64,000 nt of DNA from Candidatus Desulfosporosinus nitrosoreducens (GTDB lineage Bacteria > Bacillota > Desulfitobacteriia > Desulfitobacteriales > Desulfitobacteriaceae): positions 1-64,000 of the forward strand of contig NZ_JAVHUW010000082.1 of the NCBI RefSeq assembly GCF_030954495.1, read 5' to 3'. The position numbers and the translations under genes were made by a program. Below the pieces are notes generated by a model. It was not told the origin of the DNA. It searched no databases and saw nothing but the letters and a program-made list of their open reading frames with translations. Below, piece after piece: positions 43,339 to 51,661 of this stretch (position 1 is the stretch's first letter; each line of letters opens with the position of its first letter).

Positions 43339-44259
43339 ATGTTTACAGATTATGACGTGATTATCATCGGCTCCGGCTGCGCCGGGTTGGCGGCAGGTAT
43401 CTATACGAGCCGTGCCGGTCTCAGCACCGGCATCCTGGAAAAAGGGGGCATGGGCGGCGAGATGATGAGCCGGCAGCTGATCGAAAATTACCCCGGCTTT
43501 GCCAACGGCGTGATGGGGCCGGATCTTGGCTCCGCCATGCTGGCCCAGGCCTCAAATGCCGGAGCCGAGGTCGAGTCCGGTGAAGTCACCGGCGTCCAAG
43601 ACAAGGGCAGCTACAAAATCGTCAAGACGCTTAACGGCTCCCTCACCTGCAAGGGTGTCATCATCGCCGGCGGCTCCCACCCGAGGCTGCTGCAGGTGCC
43701 CGGCGAGCAGGAGCTGGCGCACAAGGGTGTGTTTTACTGCGCCACCTGTGACGGTGTCCTATGTGCCGGTAAACCGGTCGTCGTGGCCGGCGCGGGGGAC
43801 AGCGGGATAACCGAAGCGCTGTACCTGGAGAGACTGGGCTGCAAGGTAACGATTGTCGAGCTTATGCCTCAGCCCAAAGCAGCCAAGATTTTGCTGGACA
43901 GGGCCGCTGCCAACCCCAACCTGGAAATCAGCTGCGGCACCAAGATAGAGGCCATTGTCGGGGACGAATGGGTCAGCGCTGTTGATATTCAGGACGTAGC
44001 CACAGGCGCCAGGAGCCGCCTGGAAGCAGGCGGGATTTTTGTCCGTATCGGACTGATTCCCAATACGCAGTTCCTGCAGGACCTCTTGCCCCTGGACCCC
44101 GGCGGCCAGATTCCGGTCAACGCAACCATGGAGACTGCTGTTCCCGGGATTTTCGCCGCCGGAGACGTTCGCTTCCACTCACCGGCGCAGATGGCCACCG
44201 CGGTCGGCGACGGCGTCACCGCAGCCATGGCCTTGGGACGCTATCTTGCTTCCCTCTAA
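43339..44259 (+). CDS. Thioredoxin-reductase-like flavoprotein (copy 1)
   Basis: 306 residues. FAD loop IIGSGCAGLAAGIYTSRAGL, redox-active CATCDG (CxxC as in TrxB), NADPH loop VVAGAGDSGITEALYLERLG and the C-terminal FAD motif GIFAAGDVRF. GAGGAGG precedes ATG 43339. About 85% identical by eye to 47012-47932. No thioredoxin gene is next to either copy. The long ~190-nt leader after promoter copy B contains no gene. Possible partner: the UGSC selenoprotein of the same island. This partner is inferred only. Confidence 0.88.
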   Translation: MFTDYDVIIIGSGCAGLAAGIYTSRAGLSTGILEKGGMGGEMMSRQLIENYPGFANGVMGPDLGSAMLAQASNAGAEVESGEVTGVQDKGSYKIVKTLNGSLTCKGVIIAGGSHPRLLQVPGEQELAHKGVFYCATCDGVLCAGKPVVVAGAGDSGITEALYLERLGCKVTIVELMPQPKAAKILLDRAAANPNLEISCGTKIEAIVGDEWVSAVDIQDVATGARSRLEAGGIFVRIGLIPNTQFLQDLLPLDPGGQIPVNATMETAVPGIFAAGDVRFHSPAQMATAVGDGVTAAMALGRYLASL

Positions 44260-44390
44260 ATGTCTGGTTAAGAGAACAGCGGCACCGGCAAAGCCGGCTA
44301 CCCGGGAGTGATTGATGTCTTTGCGGAGACCGGCAGATTTCAAGAACTTGACCCGCTGCTCACTTTCGCCGCTGGCATCTCAAAGCAAGC

Positions 44391-44438
44391 AAAACCGAGC
44401 CTTTTTCCGCTGGGAGAGAGGTTCGGTTTTTGTTTTTT
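44391..44438 (+). terminator. Rho-independent terminator after flavoprotein gene 1
   Basis: AAAACCGAGCCT (44391-44402) and AGGTTCGGTTTT (44419-44430), then TGTTTTTT. A near copy is at 43053-43094. Confidence 0.88.
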
Positions 44439-44447
44439 AAAAGTGAT

Positions 44448-44480
44448 TTCAGTTCCGGTCATTTATAGGCATCACCCTAA
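44448..44480. repeat. Remnant of a lysR start region
   Basis: GTGATTTCAGTTCCGGTCAT and TATAGGCATCACCCTAATCG match the region around the lysR start codon and its upstream sequence at 42695-42730 (GTGATTTCAGTTGCTGATCG..., GCACCACCCCAATCG). The homology runs on into promoter copy C. Confidence 0.6.
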
Positions 44481-44482
44481 TC

Positions 44483-44524
44483 GTGAACTTTTGGTTGACA
44501 ATGAGTTAGCTTAAAGCTAATTCC
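44483..44524 (+). promoter_or_regulatory. LysR-regulon promoter element, copy C (crotonase gene 2)
   Basis: GTGAAC-TTTTG-GTTGAC with -35 TTGACA, 17 nt, -10 TAATTC; TTAGC-TTAAA-GCTAA is a perfect dyad. This is the best-conserved copy. Confidence 0.8.
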
Positions 44525-44687
44525 GCAGTAAATACCGGGATAGTAAAATATGAAATACATAATACAGCTGACAAGCAGGCCTGGAGCGACACTGGAAGAG
44601 CGGCGATCCATTCGCCCGGACCCTCCTCACTGCCGCCGGGAAATTCGTGCAGAACGAATGGGGCCAAGAGCGGGGAAGGGTCTCCGC

Positions 44688-44730
44688 GGCTGCGATTCCA
44701 AAGCGCAGCCTGGTATTAGCAAGACTGGAG
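44688..44730 (+). other. Structured leader of crotonase gene 2
   Basis: GGCTGCG, loop, CGCAGCC (about 44688-44710) follows TCTCC and precedes GACTGGAGG, the ribosome binding site. The same order is seen at 29154-29200. A TCTCC:GGAGG pairing could control ribosome access. Confidence 0.45.
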
Positions 44731-44741
44731 GTAGGTACGAG

Positions 44742-45527
44742 ATGGATTATCAGTTCATTCTGTACGAGAAGAGCGAGGGGATCGCGACTATTACCATTAA
44801 CCGGCCCGAGCTGCGCAACGCACTGACACAGGCGCTTATGGCCGAGCTCGGAGAGGCGATAGATCAGGCAGACCTGGATGAGGAGGTGAAGGTGCTTATT
44901 CTGACGGGGGCGGGAGATCGCTCTTTTGTCGCCGGTGCGGACATCAACGAGGTGGGCGCACGCAATACCTTATCCGAGCTGGGACCGAACAGCCGCTTGC
45001 GCCGCGCGGTACTCTCGGGCCTGGAGCACTTATCCAAGCCCAGTATTGCCGCTGTAAACGGCTACGCCCTGGGCGGCGGCTGTGAACTGGCCCTGGCCTG
45101 CACCCTCAGGATCGCGGCGGACTCGGCGCGGTTCGGCCAGCCCGAGATTAACCTCGGCATCATCCCGGGGTTAGGGGGGACGCAGCGCCTTGCCCGGCTG
45201 ATAGGGAAGGGCCGGACGATGGAAATGGTTCTCCTGGGAGAATTAATTGACGCCCAGGAGGCTTTCCGCATCGGCCTTGTCAACAGGGTGGTGCCCGTTG
45301 CCCATCTGCTGGAGGAAGCAAGAGCTTTGGCCAAGAAACTGGCTGCCAAGCCGCCCCTGGCCTTGAGGGCGGCCAAAGATGCGGTGGACTATGGCACAGA
45401 CATGAGCCTGGAGACAGCCCTGGAGTTCGAAAACCGGCTCTTCGCCATTGTTTCGGGCAGTGCCGACAAGGCGGAAGGAGTAGCCGCCTTTCTGGAAAAG
45501 CGTAAGCCTGAGTGGCGGGGCCGCTAG
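44742..45527 (+). CDS. Enoyl-CoA hydratase (crotonase)
   Basis: 261 residues. The oxyanion hole is formed by SFVAGADI and NGYALGGGCELAL. Both catalytic glutamates of true hydratases are present (GGGCE and FGQPEINLGIIPGLGGTQRL). It would hydrate a trans-2-enoyl-CoA. ATG 44742 follows ACTGGAGG. Controlled by promoter copy C. The operon probably runs on to the MaoC-type hydratase and flavoprotein copy 2, though a 225-bp gap with a UGSC remnant separates them. Confidence 0.93.
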   Translation: MDYQFILYEKSEGIATITINRPELRNALTQALMAELGEAIDQADLDEEVKVLILTGAGDRSFVAGADINEVGARNTLSELGPNSRLRRAVLSGLEHLSKPSIAAVNGYALGGGCELALACTLRIAADSARFGQPEINLGIIPGLGGTQRLARLIGKGRTMEMVLLGELIDAQEAFRIGLVNRVVPVAHLLEEARALAKKLAAKPPLALRAAKDAVDYGTDMSLETALEFENRLFAIVSGSADKAEGVAAFLEKRKPEWRGR

Positions 45528-45547
45528 GTGATAATGAACTTCCCTTG

Positions 45548-45644
45548 CTGTGCCCAAATGGATTTATTGGCTATCCGGTAAGTAAAAGATAGCGCGTTGC
45601 CATCGAACTGGAAGGAGTTGATGAGAACCGCTGCCGGCAGCTAA
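45548..45644 (+). pseudogene. Remnant of a UGSC-type gene, 3' end
   Basis: 45557-45592 reads NGFIGYPVSKR then stop. After a frameshift, 45597-45644 reads LPSNWKELMRTAAGS then stop. Together these match the last 30 residues of the selenoprotein (NGFIGPPTSKK...LPANWEELLRTSTNN). The rest of that gene copy is missing. Confidence 0.75.
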
Positions 45645-45751
45645 AGAGGTGCCTGAAATCGAACAGATTAAGAGGGATGTGGCCAAAAAGCAGTCTAACC
45701 CTCCTGCCCACAGATACTGAGGGAATATCGGCTGAAAAGGAGACAGAAAAA

Positions 45752-46996
45752 ATGTCGGAGAACACTGCCAAATTTGATTGGGACAGTCTGAGCGACGAAG
45801 AATGGAACAAGAGGCTGGACGAGCGCGTTGCCGAGTTCAATGAGGGCCGCGGTGAAATGAAGCTCCCGCCTCCGGCCATTGCGATTATGGACGAAGAGTA
45901 TACACGGGGGATCAACAACAAATTGGTGACCGAGGATCTTATCAGGCACTATGCCGATGCCATTGGCGATCCGAATCCCTTCTGGCGCGATCCCACCTAT
46001 GCTGCCAGCACCCGTTGGGGCGGCATTATCGCACCTCCGACGTATGAATCCTGCATCGCCTTCGGTTCCGCTTTCGGCGGCCGTTTGCGCATGCCCGGGA
46101 TTGCCCGTCTGGCCGGCGGCAGCAAGCACGTCTATAATAAACCCATTCGCCCGGGCGACACCTTCTCTATTTACGACAAATACGAGGGATTTGTGGAAAA
46201 GCAGGTCACGGGCAAGAACTACCGGATGTTCATCGAAAGTGTCCCCCGCTACTATGTCAATCAGAGAGATGAAGTTGCCGCTATTGAAATCCACCGCAAC
46301 ATCTATATGGCAACGCCGCCCGGCAAGAGAAATTTATCGAAAAAAGCCAAGGAAAATAAGATGTATCAGGACAAGGTGCGTCATCTTTACAGCAAGGCAG
46401 AGCTTGACGTTATCCATCAGAATTATGACGACCAGCTCGCCGGTGTTTTTCGCCGCGGCGCTAAGACCCGCTACTGGGAGGATGTTGCCGAGGGGGAGGA
46501 AATCCCGACTATCATCAAGGGACCGGTCGACGTCTCGGATGCCTGCGCCCGCACTGTCGTAAGCTGCTACCAATACGCCTATGCCATCAAGTGGGCCTGC
46601 ATGAGAGGACACCTCGCTACCCACCCCATCGACCCGGAAACCGGCGAATATTTCATGCGCCGCGATTGGCACTACACGGATCACGCAGCCCAGGTTCTGG
46701 GATATCCCTACGCCAATTCGGCCGGTATTCAGAACGAAATGATGCTCGTTCACGCGGCGACGGACTGGATGGGGGATGATGGTTTCGTAAAATCTATGGA
46801 CGCGCAGGACAGACGCATGGTCTTCTTCGGGGATATGACCTTTGTCAAGGGAAAAGTCGGGAGAAAGTTCGTGGAGAACGGTGAACACCTCGTGGAACTG
46901 AACGTCTGGGGTGAGAATCAGGATGGCGTTGTCCATACCAAGGCTGATTTTATTGTCAAGCTCGTTTCGAGAGCCGAATACGACAAACCGCTTTAA
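45752..46996 (+). CDS. Two-domain MaoC-type hydratase (FAS1-like N-terminal dehydratase domain)
   Basis: 414 residues. The first half is a hot-dog domain with DAIGDPNPFWRDPTYAASTRWGGIIAPPTYES, the Asp/His hydratase motif region of MaoC N-terminal domains. The second half (RYWEDVAEGEEIPTIIKGPV...) is another hot-dog domain with DWHYTDHAAQVLGYPYA. Such proteins hydrate enoyl-CoA esters or related thioesters. AAAGGAGACAG precedes ATG 45752. It is followed after 15 nt by flavoprotein copy 2. It gives a second, stereochemically different hydratase beside the crotonases. Confidence 0.85.
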   Translation: MSENTAKFDWDSLSDEEWNKRLDERVAEFNEGRGEMKLPPPAIAIMDEEYTRGINNKLVTEDLIRHYADAIGDPNPFWRDPTYAASTRWGGIIAPPTYESCIAFGSAFGGRLRMPGIARLAGGSKHVYNKPIRPGDTFSIYDKYEGFVEKQVTGKNYRMFIESVPRYYVNQRDEVAAIEIHRNIYMATPPGKRNLSKKAKENKMYQDKVRHLYSKAELDVIHQNYDDQLAGVFRRGAKTRYWEDVAEGEEIPTIIKGPVDVSDACARTVVSCYQYAYAIKWACMRGHLATHPIDPETGEYFMRRDWHYTDHAAQVLGYPYANSAGIQNEMMLVHAATDWMGDDGFVKSMDAQDRRMVFFGDMTFVKGKVGRKFVENGEHLVELNVWGENQDGVVHTKADFIVKLVSRAEYDKPL

Positions 46997-47011
46997 TTCG
47001 GAGGAGAAATT

Positions 47012-47932
47012 ATGTATACAGACTATGATGTGATTATTATCGGCTCCGGCTGCGCCGGCTTGGCGGCAGGTATCTACACGAGCCGCGCCGGACTCCAAAC
47101 CCTCATCCTAGAAAAAGAAACCATGGGCGGCGAGATGATGAGCCGGCAGCTGATTGAGAATTACCCCGGCTTTGCCACGGGCGTGATGGGACCGGACCTC
47201 GGCTCTGCCATGCTGGAGCAGGCGGCGAATGCCGGGGCTGAAATCGAGACCGGCGAAGTCAGCGCTTTAAAGGACAAAGCAGGCGTCAAACTAGTTAAGA
47301 CTGCCGACCAGACCTACACCTGCAAAGGCGTCATCCTCGCCAGCGGCTCCCACCCGCGGAAGCTGCAAGTGCCCGGTGAGCAGGAGCTGGCCAACAGGGG
47401 CGTGTTCTACTGCGCCACCTGCGACGGCGCCCAGTGTGCTGGTAAAGCAGTTGTCGTGGCCGGAGCAGGGGACAGCGGCATAACCGAAGCGCTGTATCTG
47501 GAAAGACTGGGCTGCAAGGTAACGATTGTCGAGCTCATGTCCCAGCCCAAAGCGTCCAAGGTCTTGCTGGACAGAGCCGCTGCCAACCCTAATATAGAAA
47601 TCATCTGCGGCACCAGGATAGAGGCCATTGTTGGAGAGGAATGGGTCACTGGCGTTGATATTCAGGATGCAGCCACGGGCGCCAAGAGCCGCCTGGAAGT
47701 AGAAGGGATTTTTGTGCGTATCGGACTGATTCCCAACACGCAGTTCCTACAGGACCTCTTGACACCCGGCCCCGGCGGTCAGATTCCGGTCAGCGAAACC
47801 ATGGAGACTGCTGTTCCCGGGATTTTCGCTGCCGGAGACATTCGCTTCCACTCACCGGCGCAAATGGCCACTGCCGTCGGCGACGGCGTCACCGCGGCCA
47901 TGGCCTTGGGACGCTATCTTGCTTCACTTTAG
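47012..47932 (+). CDS. Thioredoxin-reductase-like flavoprotein (copy 2)
   Basis: 306 residues with the same motifs as copy 1 (GSGCAG, CATCDG, GAGDSG, GIFAAGDIRF) and similar length. GGAGGAG precedes ATG 47012. Cotranscribed with the MaoC-type gene (15-nt gap). The next gene downstream is the UGSC selenoprotein. In glycine reductase systems thioredoxin reductase and a selenoprotein work together, so an electron-transfer role toward the UGSC protein is a reasonable hypothesis. Confidence 0.88.
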   Translation: MYTDYDVIIIGSGCAGLAAGIYTSRAGLQTLILEKETMGGEMMSRQLIENYPGFATGVMGPDLGSAMLEQAANAGAEIETGEVSALKDKAGVKLVKTADQTYTCKGVILASGSHPRKLQVPGEQELANRGVFYCATCDGAQCAGKAVVVAGAGDSGITEALYLERLGCKVTIVELMSQPKASKVLLDRAAANPNIEIICGTRIEAIVGEEWVTGVDIQDAATGAKSRLEVEGIFVRIGLIPNTQFLQDLLTPGPGGQIPVSETMETAVPGIFAAGDIRFHSPAQMATAVGDGVTAAMALGRYLASL

Positions 47933-48389
47933 GGCATTAATAAAAAATAAGAAATCATTTCATTGTAATTTACAGACAGACGTATCCCTTGAACTATGTT
48001 TTTAATTGTGCACTATAAAACAACAAAAACATGGCAAGGGATACAGAAATATGATCTTGTATTTTGGGAAATGCCAAGATCTTCACAAGGAAAGCCCCAA
48101 TAGACTTAAAGGTTGTACGACACATTTTGCTTTAGCAAGAGTTCATAAAACGATAGCCATTTATAACCAAAAAAGTCAGAAAAGAGCGACAAGGCGGAAC
48201 AGTTATATAAGGAAGAAAAATTATATAATTTATGAGTTTAAGGACTTACACCTGTTAGGGCGACCGCATGAGTGAGGGCTTATAGCAGCGGGAAAGAAGG
48301 CTGTCTGCCGGATTTCCTGCCGCATAAATAAGCAGGCCCAAGCGCTTGATGTTTGGGTGTTAGCTAATAATAATTGGGGGGATAGTTCT
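47933..48389 (+). other. Intergenic region before the selenoprotein gene
   Basis: The region is AT-rich in its first 300 bp. A frame at 48006-48275 has no family resemblance and unusual codon use, so I do not call it. CGTATCCCTTGAACTATGTT (47980-47999) and ATGGCAAGGGATACAG (48032-48047) form a partial inverted repeat around a loop, with ATCCCTTG/CAAGGGAT as the core. AAATAAGCAGG with palindrome CAAGCGCTTG lies at 48326-48348, as in two other leaders of the island. Confidence 0.4.
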
Positions 48390-50099
48390 ATGAAAGAAGC
48401 AAATGTTTATGATGTTGTCTGGCCTAGCGGCAAGAGTACGGTGTCAGGTGCAAAACTTGCGAAGCGTTTGGATACGCTGGAAGGCAAAGTGGTCGCCGAG
48501 TTATGGGACTGGGTTTTCAAAGGCGACATCATGTGTGAAGCCTTTGAAGAAGAATTGCCGAAACGATACCCGGGAATCAAGCTCATCAGCTGGCGGGAAT
48601 TCGGCGAAATTCACGGACCCCATGAGAAAGAGGTACTGGCGGCTCTTCCCCAGAAATTAAAGGAGTTTGGCGTTGAAGCCGTCATCTGTGGCGTCGGCTG
48701 TTGAGGGAGCTGTATAGCCGCCGTGACGCGGACAAGCATCCTGGTTGAAAAACTGGGAATTCCCACAGTAACCTTGTGTTGTGATGGTTTTCATACGGCA
48801 GGCCGCTTTACGGCCAAGGGAGAAGGGTATCCTAATCTGCCCTATGCCGTTCATCCGGGCCATGTCAATACAACGCCCAATGAAGAGGTTTATAAACATG
48901 CCGCCGAAATTATGACGGATCAGGTGGTCAAAGCTTTGACGGTACAGCCGGCGGATGCGAAACCACCCAGAGAGCCGGGCCTGAGAGATGTCATCTTCAG
49001 CGGCAGCTTCGAAGAAGTCAACGACTTTTTCTATGATCGTGAATGGAGTGAAGGCATGCCTGTTGTGCCGCCTACCGTCGAGAAGGTGGAACAATTCCTC
49101 AAATTCACACCACGTTCTGCTGACGAGGTTCTGGGGATTCTTAAGCCGGAAAACCGTCAGGCCACCATCTGGAATATTGCCGTCAACGGGGTGATGTGCG
49201 GCTGCCGGCCGGAGTATATGCCGGTGCTGATCGCGATTGTCGAGGCTTTATGCGATCCGGCATTTTCCCACGAGTCGCTGGGGCATACGCCCGGCACAGA
49301 GACCCTGATAGTCCTCAGCGGCAAAATTATCAAGGAGTTGGACTTCAACTACACCCAGGGGGTTCTCCGTCCCGGATTCCGGGCCAACACCAGCATTGGC
49401 CGTTTCTTCCGCATGTATCTCAGGAATGTGGCGGGATTCCTGCCGCATAAGACTGACAAAGGCTGCTACGGAGATAACTTCAGAATAGTTCTGGCCGAAA
49501 ATGAAGATTATCTTGCCAGTGTGGGCTGGGAGACGTACAGTGTTGACCGGGGCTTCCAGGCAGGGGACAACGTCATAACCATTCTCAGCTGCACGGAAAG
49601 AACCCAGGCTATCGAAGCGGGCTGGCCAACGGCGGAAGGGATTCTCCTAAACATCGAAAACCGCATGGCGGACAACCACCTCTTTATCCAGTTCTTTTTC
49701 CGGGGAGACCATACAAAACCCATGATTATTATGACCCCTCTCATCGTCGACTCTCTGGTCAAAGAGGGGTACACAAAAGCTATGGTGAAAGAGCATTTCT
49801 TTAAGAATGCCAAGCTGAGGCTGAGCAACCTGAGCGGCAGGATGGTCGAACGCTTCCAGAAGGGCATTGAAGATGGCAATTATCCCGAATTGCTGGGCAC
49901 CTCCAAAGATATGAGTGAGGGCCGCTTTGTTCAGATGGTTGCCTGCCCGGAGGATATCCAGATTGTCGTCAGTGGTGACCCGGGCAGAGATCATGTCCTC
50001 GTCTGCGCCGAAAACGGATTTATAGGCCCACCGACAAGCAAAAAGATAGACTTGCCGGCAAACTGGGAGGAGTTGCTGAGAACGTCTACCAACAACTAG
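48390..50099 (+). CDS. UGSC-family selenoprotein (TGA at 48702-48704 read as selenocysteine)
   Basis: 569 residues if the in-frame TGA is read as Sec105. The frame is the same on both sides and there is no other stop. The sequence runs GVGC-U-GSC-IAAVTRTS, the U-G-S-C motif that names this family. Residues 1-190 form a small alpha/beta domain ending ...EKLGIPTVTLCCDGF. Residues 195-569 are a second, uncharacterised domain (VNDFFYDREWSEGMPVVPPTVEKVEQFL). The region after Sec resembles GrdB of glycine/betaine reductase (U-G-T-C, then EKxGIPxV), hinting at reductive chemistry. GGGGGG lies before ATG 48390. A MatC-type carrier follows 16 nt later. Confidence 0.9.
48705..48745 (+). promoter_or_regulatory. 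Candidate bacterial SECIS element
   Basis: After the TGA, CCGC (48718-48721) pairs with GCGG (48728-48731) around the loop CGUGAC. The loop begins 18 nt after the TGA with a G at its second position, which fits the published bacterial SECIS rule (small apical loop with G in the first two bases, about 16-37 nt from UGA). The stem is only 4 bp, with possible extension by GCU/AGC pairing (48709-48711 with 48735-48737). Confidence 0.65.
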
Positions 50100-50115
50100 A
50101 GAGGGGAAAGAATAA

Positions 50116-51465
50116 ATGAGCAACACTGCAGTATTGTGGAGCTGCCTGATCGCAATCGGAATTAGTATTGCCGTCACCTACAAGTGGAAGGTCAATTTAG
50201 GTTTTATGGCCATGAGTTTCGCCTTTCTGATCGGCTGTATGTTCCAGGGGGATACGGTTGCCACAGTTTTCGGTTTTTGGCCGAATAGCATTGTATTTTT
50301 CCTGATCGCCGCCTGCCTTTTATTTGGCTTCGCAGCGGAAAACGGCACAATGAAAATGTTCGGCGACAAGCTCCTGTGGCGATTCCGCAAGAATATCAAT
50401 TTCATCCCCATTCTGATTTTTCTTGTCGCCATGCTCTTAGGTTTTCTGGGCGCCGGTTCGTCGACGATGGTCATTGTGACCCCTATTGCTTACTCCATTG
50501 GCATAGCCGCCGGCGTGGACCCTATGTTAATTGTCTTTGGAGTCGGCATGGGCTATATCACCGGCGGGTACAACCCCTGGACCGGTACGGGCGTCATTAT
50601 GCTGGGATTGATTGAAAAGAACGCAGCGGCAGTGGGAGCTGCCTCGGCGTCCCAGATCTATATGAGAGTCTGGTTAACCTTTGTTATCAAGCAGATTATC
50701 TTTATGGCTATTTTCTATGTCTTCTATAATGTCATCAAAAAGAAACGGAATAAGGGCCTGCAGGGAAATGAGTCCCGGGAGATCAAAATCGAGAAACCCG
50801 CAGATTATACGCCAGTGCAAAAGAAAACTCTCATTTTGATCCTGATTTCCTGCTTGGTGATCGTGATTCCAAGCCTCGTCAGCACTTGGTTCCATCCTAA
50901 AGGCTGGTTCTTTACCGATCTGGTCAATCTGTGCAAGCCGCAAGCTATTTTAGTGATCGCCGCTGTTATCGCCAATATTATGAAACTGGCCGATCCTAAA
51001 AAAGTCATCAACAGACTGCCGATGGGCGCTATCCTGATGATTGTCGGCGTCTCCTTCCTGATGGGAATTGCCACGAAAGCCGGACTGCTCGATGTTTTGG
51101 TGAGTTTGTTCAAGAACGAGGCCTTGCCCGCTTTCCTGGTTGCCCCGCTCCTCTCCATCCTGGCCAGCTTCCTGACGATCTTCACCAGCGCCAACTTCGT
51201 GGTTGCGCCCTTGTTATTCTCCATGGTGCCGGCGCTGAGCGCCGCGATGGGGCTGAATCCTGTCGGCCTTTATGCTTCCATTATGATCGGAGCGGACGCT
51301 ACCTCCATATCGCCTTTCAGTGATGCCGGCGCCCAGTTGATTGCCTTTGCTCCTGACGAACTGAAGGACCGCATGGTTACTAAACAGTTCGGCATGGTTT
51401 TTGTGGTCTGGGGCATGTGCGCCTTAGCGGCGCTGCTTGGCCTGTGGAGCGTCTTCCCGGTATAA
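50116..51465 (+). CDS. Dicarboxylate carrier, MatC-like (SLC13/ion-transporter superfamily)
   Basis: 449 residues with 11-12 hydrophobic segments. The N-terminus (INVGFMAMSFAFLIG-like KVNLGFMAMSFAFLIGCM) matches the MatC N-terminal domain of malonate/dicarboxylate carriers. GAGSSTMVIVTPIAYSIG and MIGADATSISPFSDAGAQLIAF are conserved hairpin segments. GAGGGG precedes ATG 50116, 16 nt after the selenoprotein stop, so the two genes are cotranscribed. It probably imports the substrate of the selenoprotein or of the PrpD protein downstream. Confidence 0.83.
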   Translation: MSNTAVLWSCLIAIGISIAVTYKWKVNLGFMAMSFAFLIGCMFQGDTVATVFGFWPNSIVFFLIAACLLFGFAAENGTMKMFGDKLLWRFRKNINFIPILIFLVAMLLGFLGAGSSTMVIVTPIAYSIGIAAGVDPMLIVFGVGMGYITGGYNPWTGTGVIMLGLIEKNAAAVGAASASQIYMRVWLTFVIKQIIFMAIFYVFYNVIKKKRNKGLQGNESREIKIEKPADYTPVQKKTLILILISCLVIVIPSLVSTWFHPKGWFFTDLVNLCKPQAILVIAAVIANIMKLADPKKVINRLPMGAILMIVGVSFLMGIATKAGLLDVLVSLFKNEALPAFLVAPLLSILASFLTIFTSANFVVAPLLFSMVPALSAAMGLNPVGLYASIMIGADATSISPFSDAGAQLIAFAPDELKDRMVTKQFGMVFVVWGMCALAALLGLWSVFPV

Positions 51466-51504
51466 AACCCCAGCGCCGGGCGCAGGAAAGGGAGGAAATT
51501 TATA

Positions 51505-51564
51505 GTGACAACAGACGGACACTCTGTTGCCGTGATGATTCCCCCCGACCCTGGCGTCAGATGA
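51505..51564 (+). pseudogene. Deleted prpD gene remnant
   Basis: GGGAGG precedes a GTG opening a 19-codon frame, VTTD joined to GHSVAVMIPPDPGVR. The latter matches GHPAAVMIPPALALGE of the PrpD gene downstream (residues ~101-116), and VTTD resembles its start MVTTEK. It is followed by the same hairpin block that ends PrpD copy 1. An intact prpD copy was evidently lost by internal deletion. Confidence 0.7.
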
Positions 51565-51631
51565 AGACGCTGAACTGAGACGGAAATATAGTTTCCTACT
51601 ATATTATAGAAGATGTTTTTAGCAACGACTA

Positions 51632-51661
51632 CCCGCCGAGAGATAAATTTCCCTCGGCGGG
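51632..51661 (+). terminator. Hairpin after the prpD remnant (copy of 39387-39416)
   Basis: CCCGCCGAG / CTCGGCGGG. Flanks 51612-51683 resemble 39367-39433, so this is the transposed terminator of a prpD copy. Confidence 0.65.

Noticed and set aside
43339-47932. Selenocysteine in the thioredoxin-reductase-like proteins
   Set aside because: Both have cysteine codons in the CATCDG motif and no in-frame TGA.
48006-48275. 89-codon open frame before the selenoprotein gene
   Set aside because: Lysine- and arginine-rich translation without family resemblance, no ribosome binding site and AT-rich context; likely non-coding.
48723-50099. Separate gene starting at GTG 48723
   Set aside because: This start has no ribosome binding site, lies in the SECIS-like loop, and the frame continues without break to the TGA and the upstream half. 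One selenoprotein gene explains both parts.
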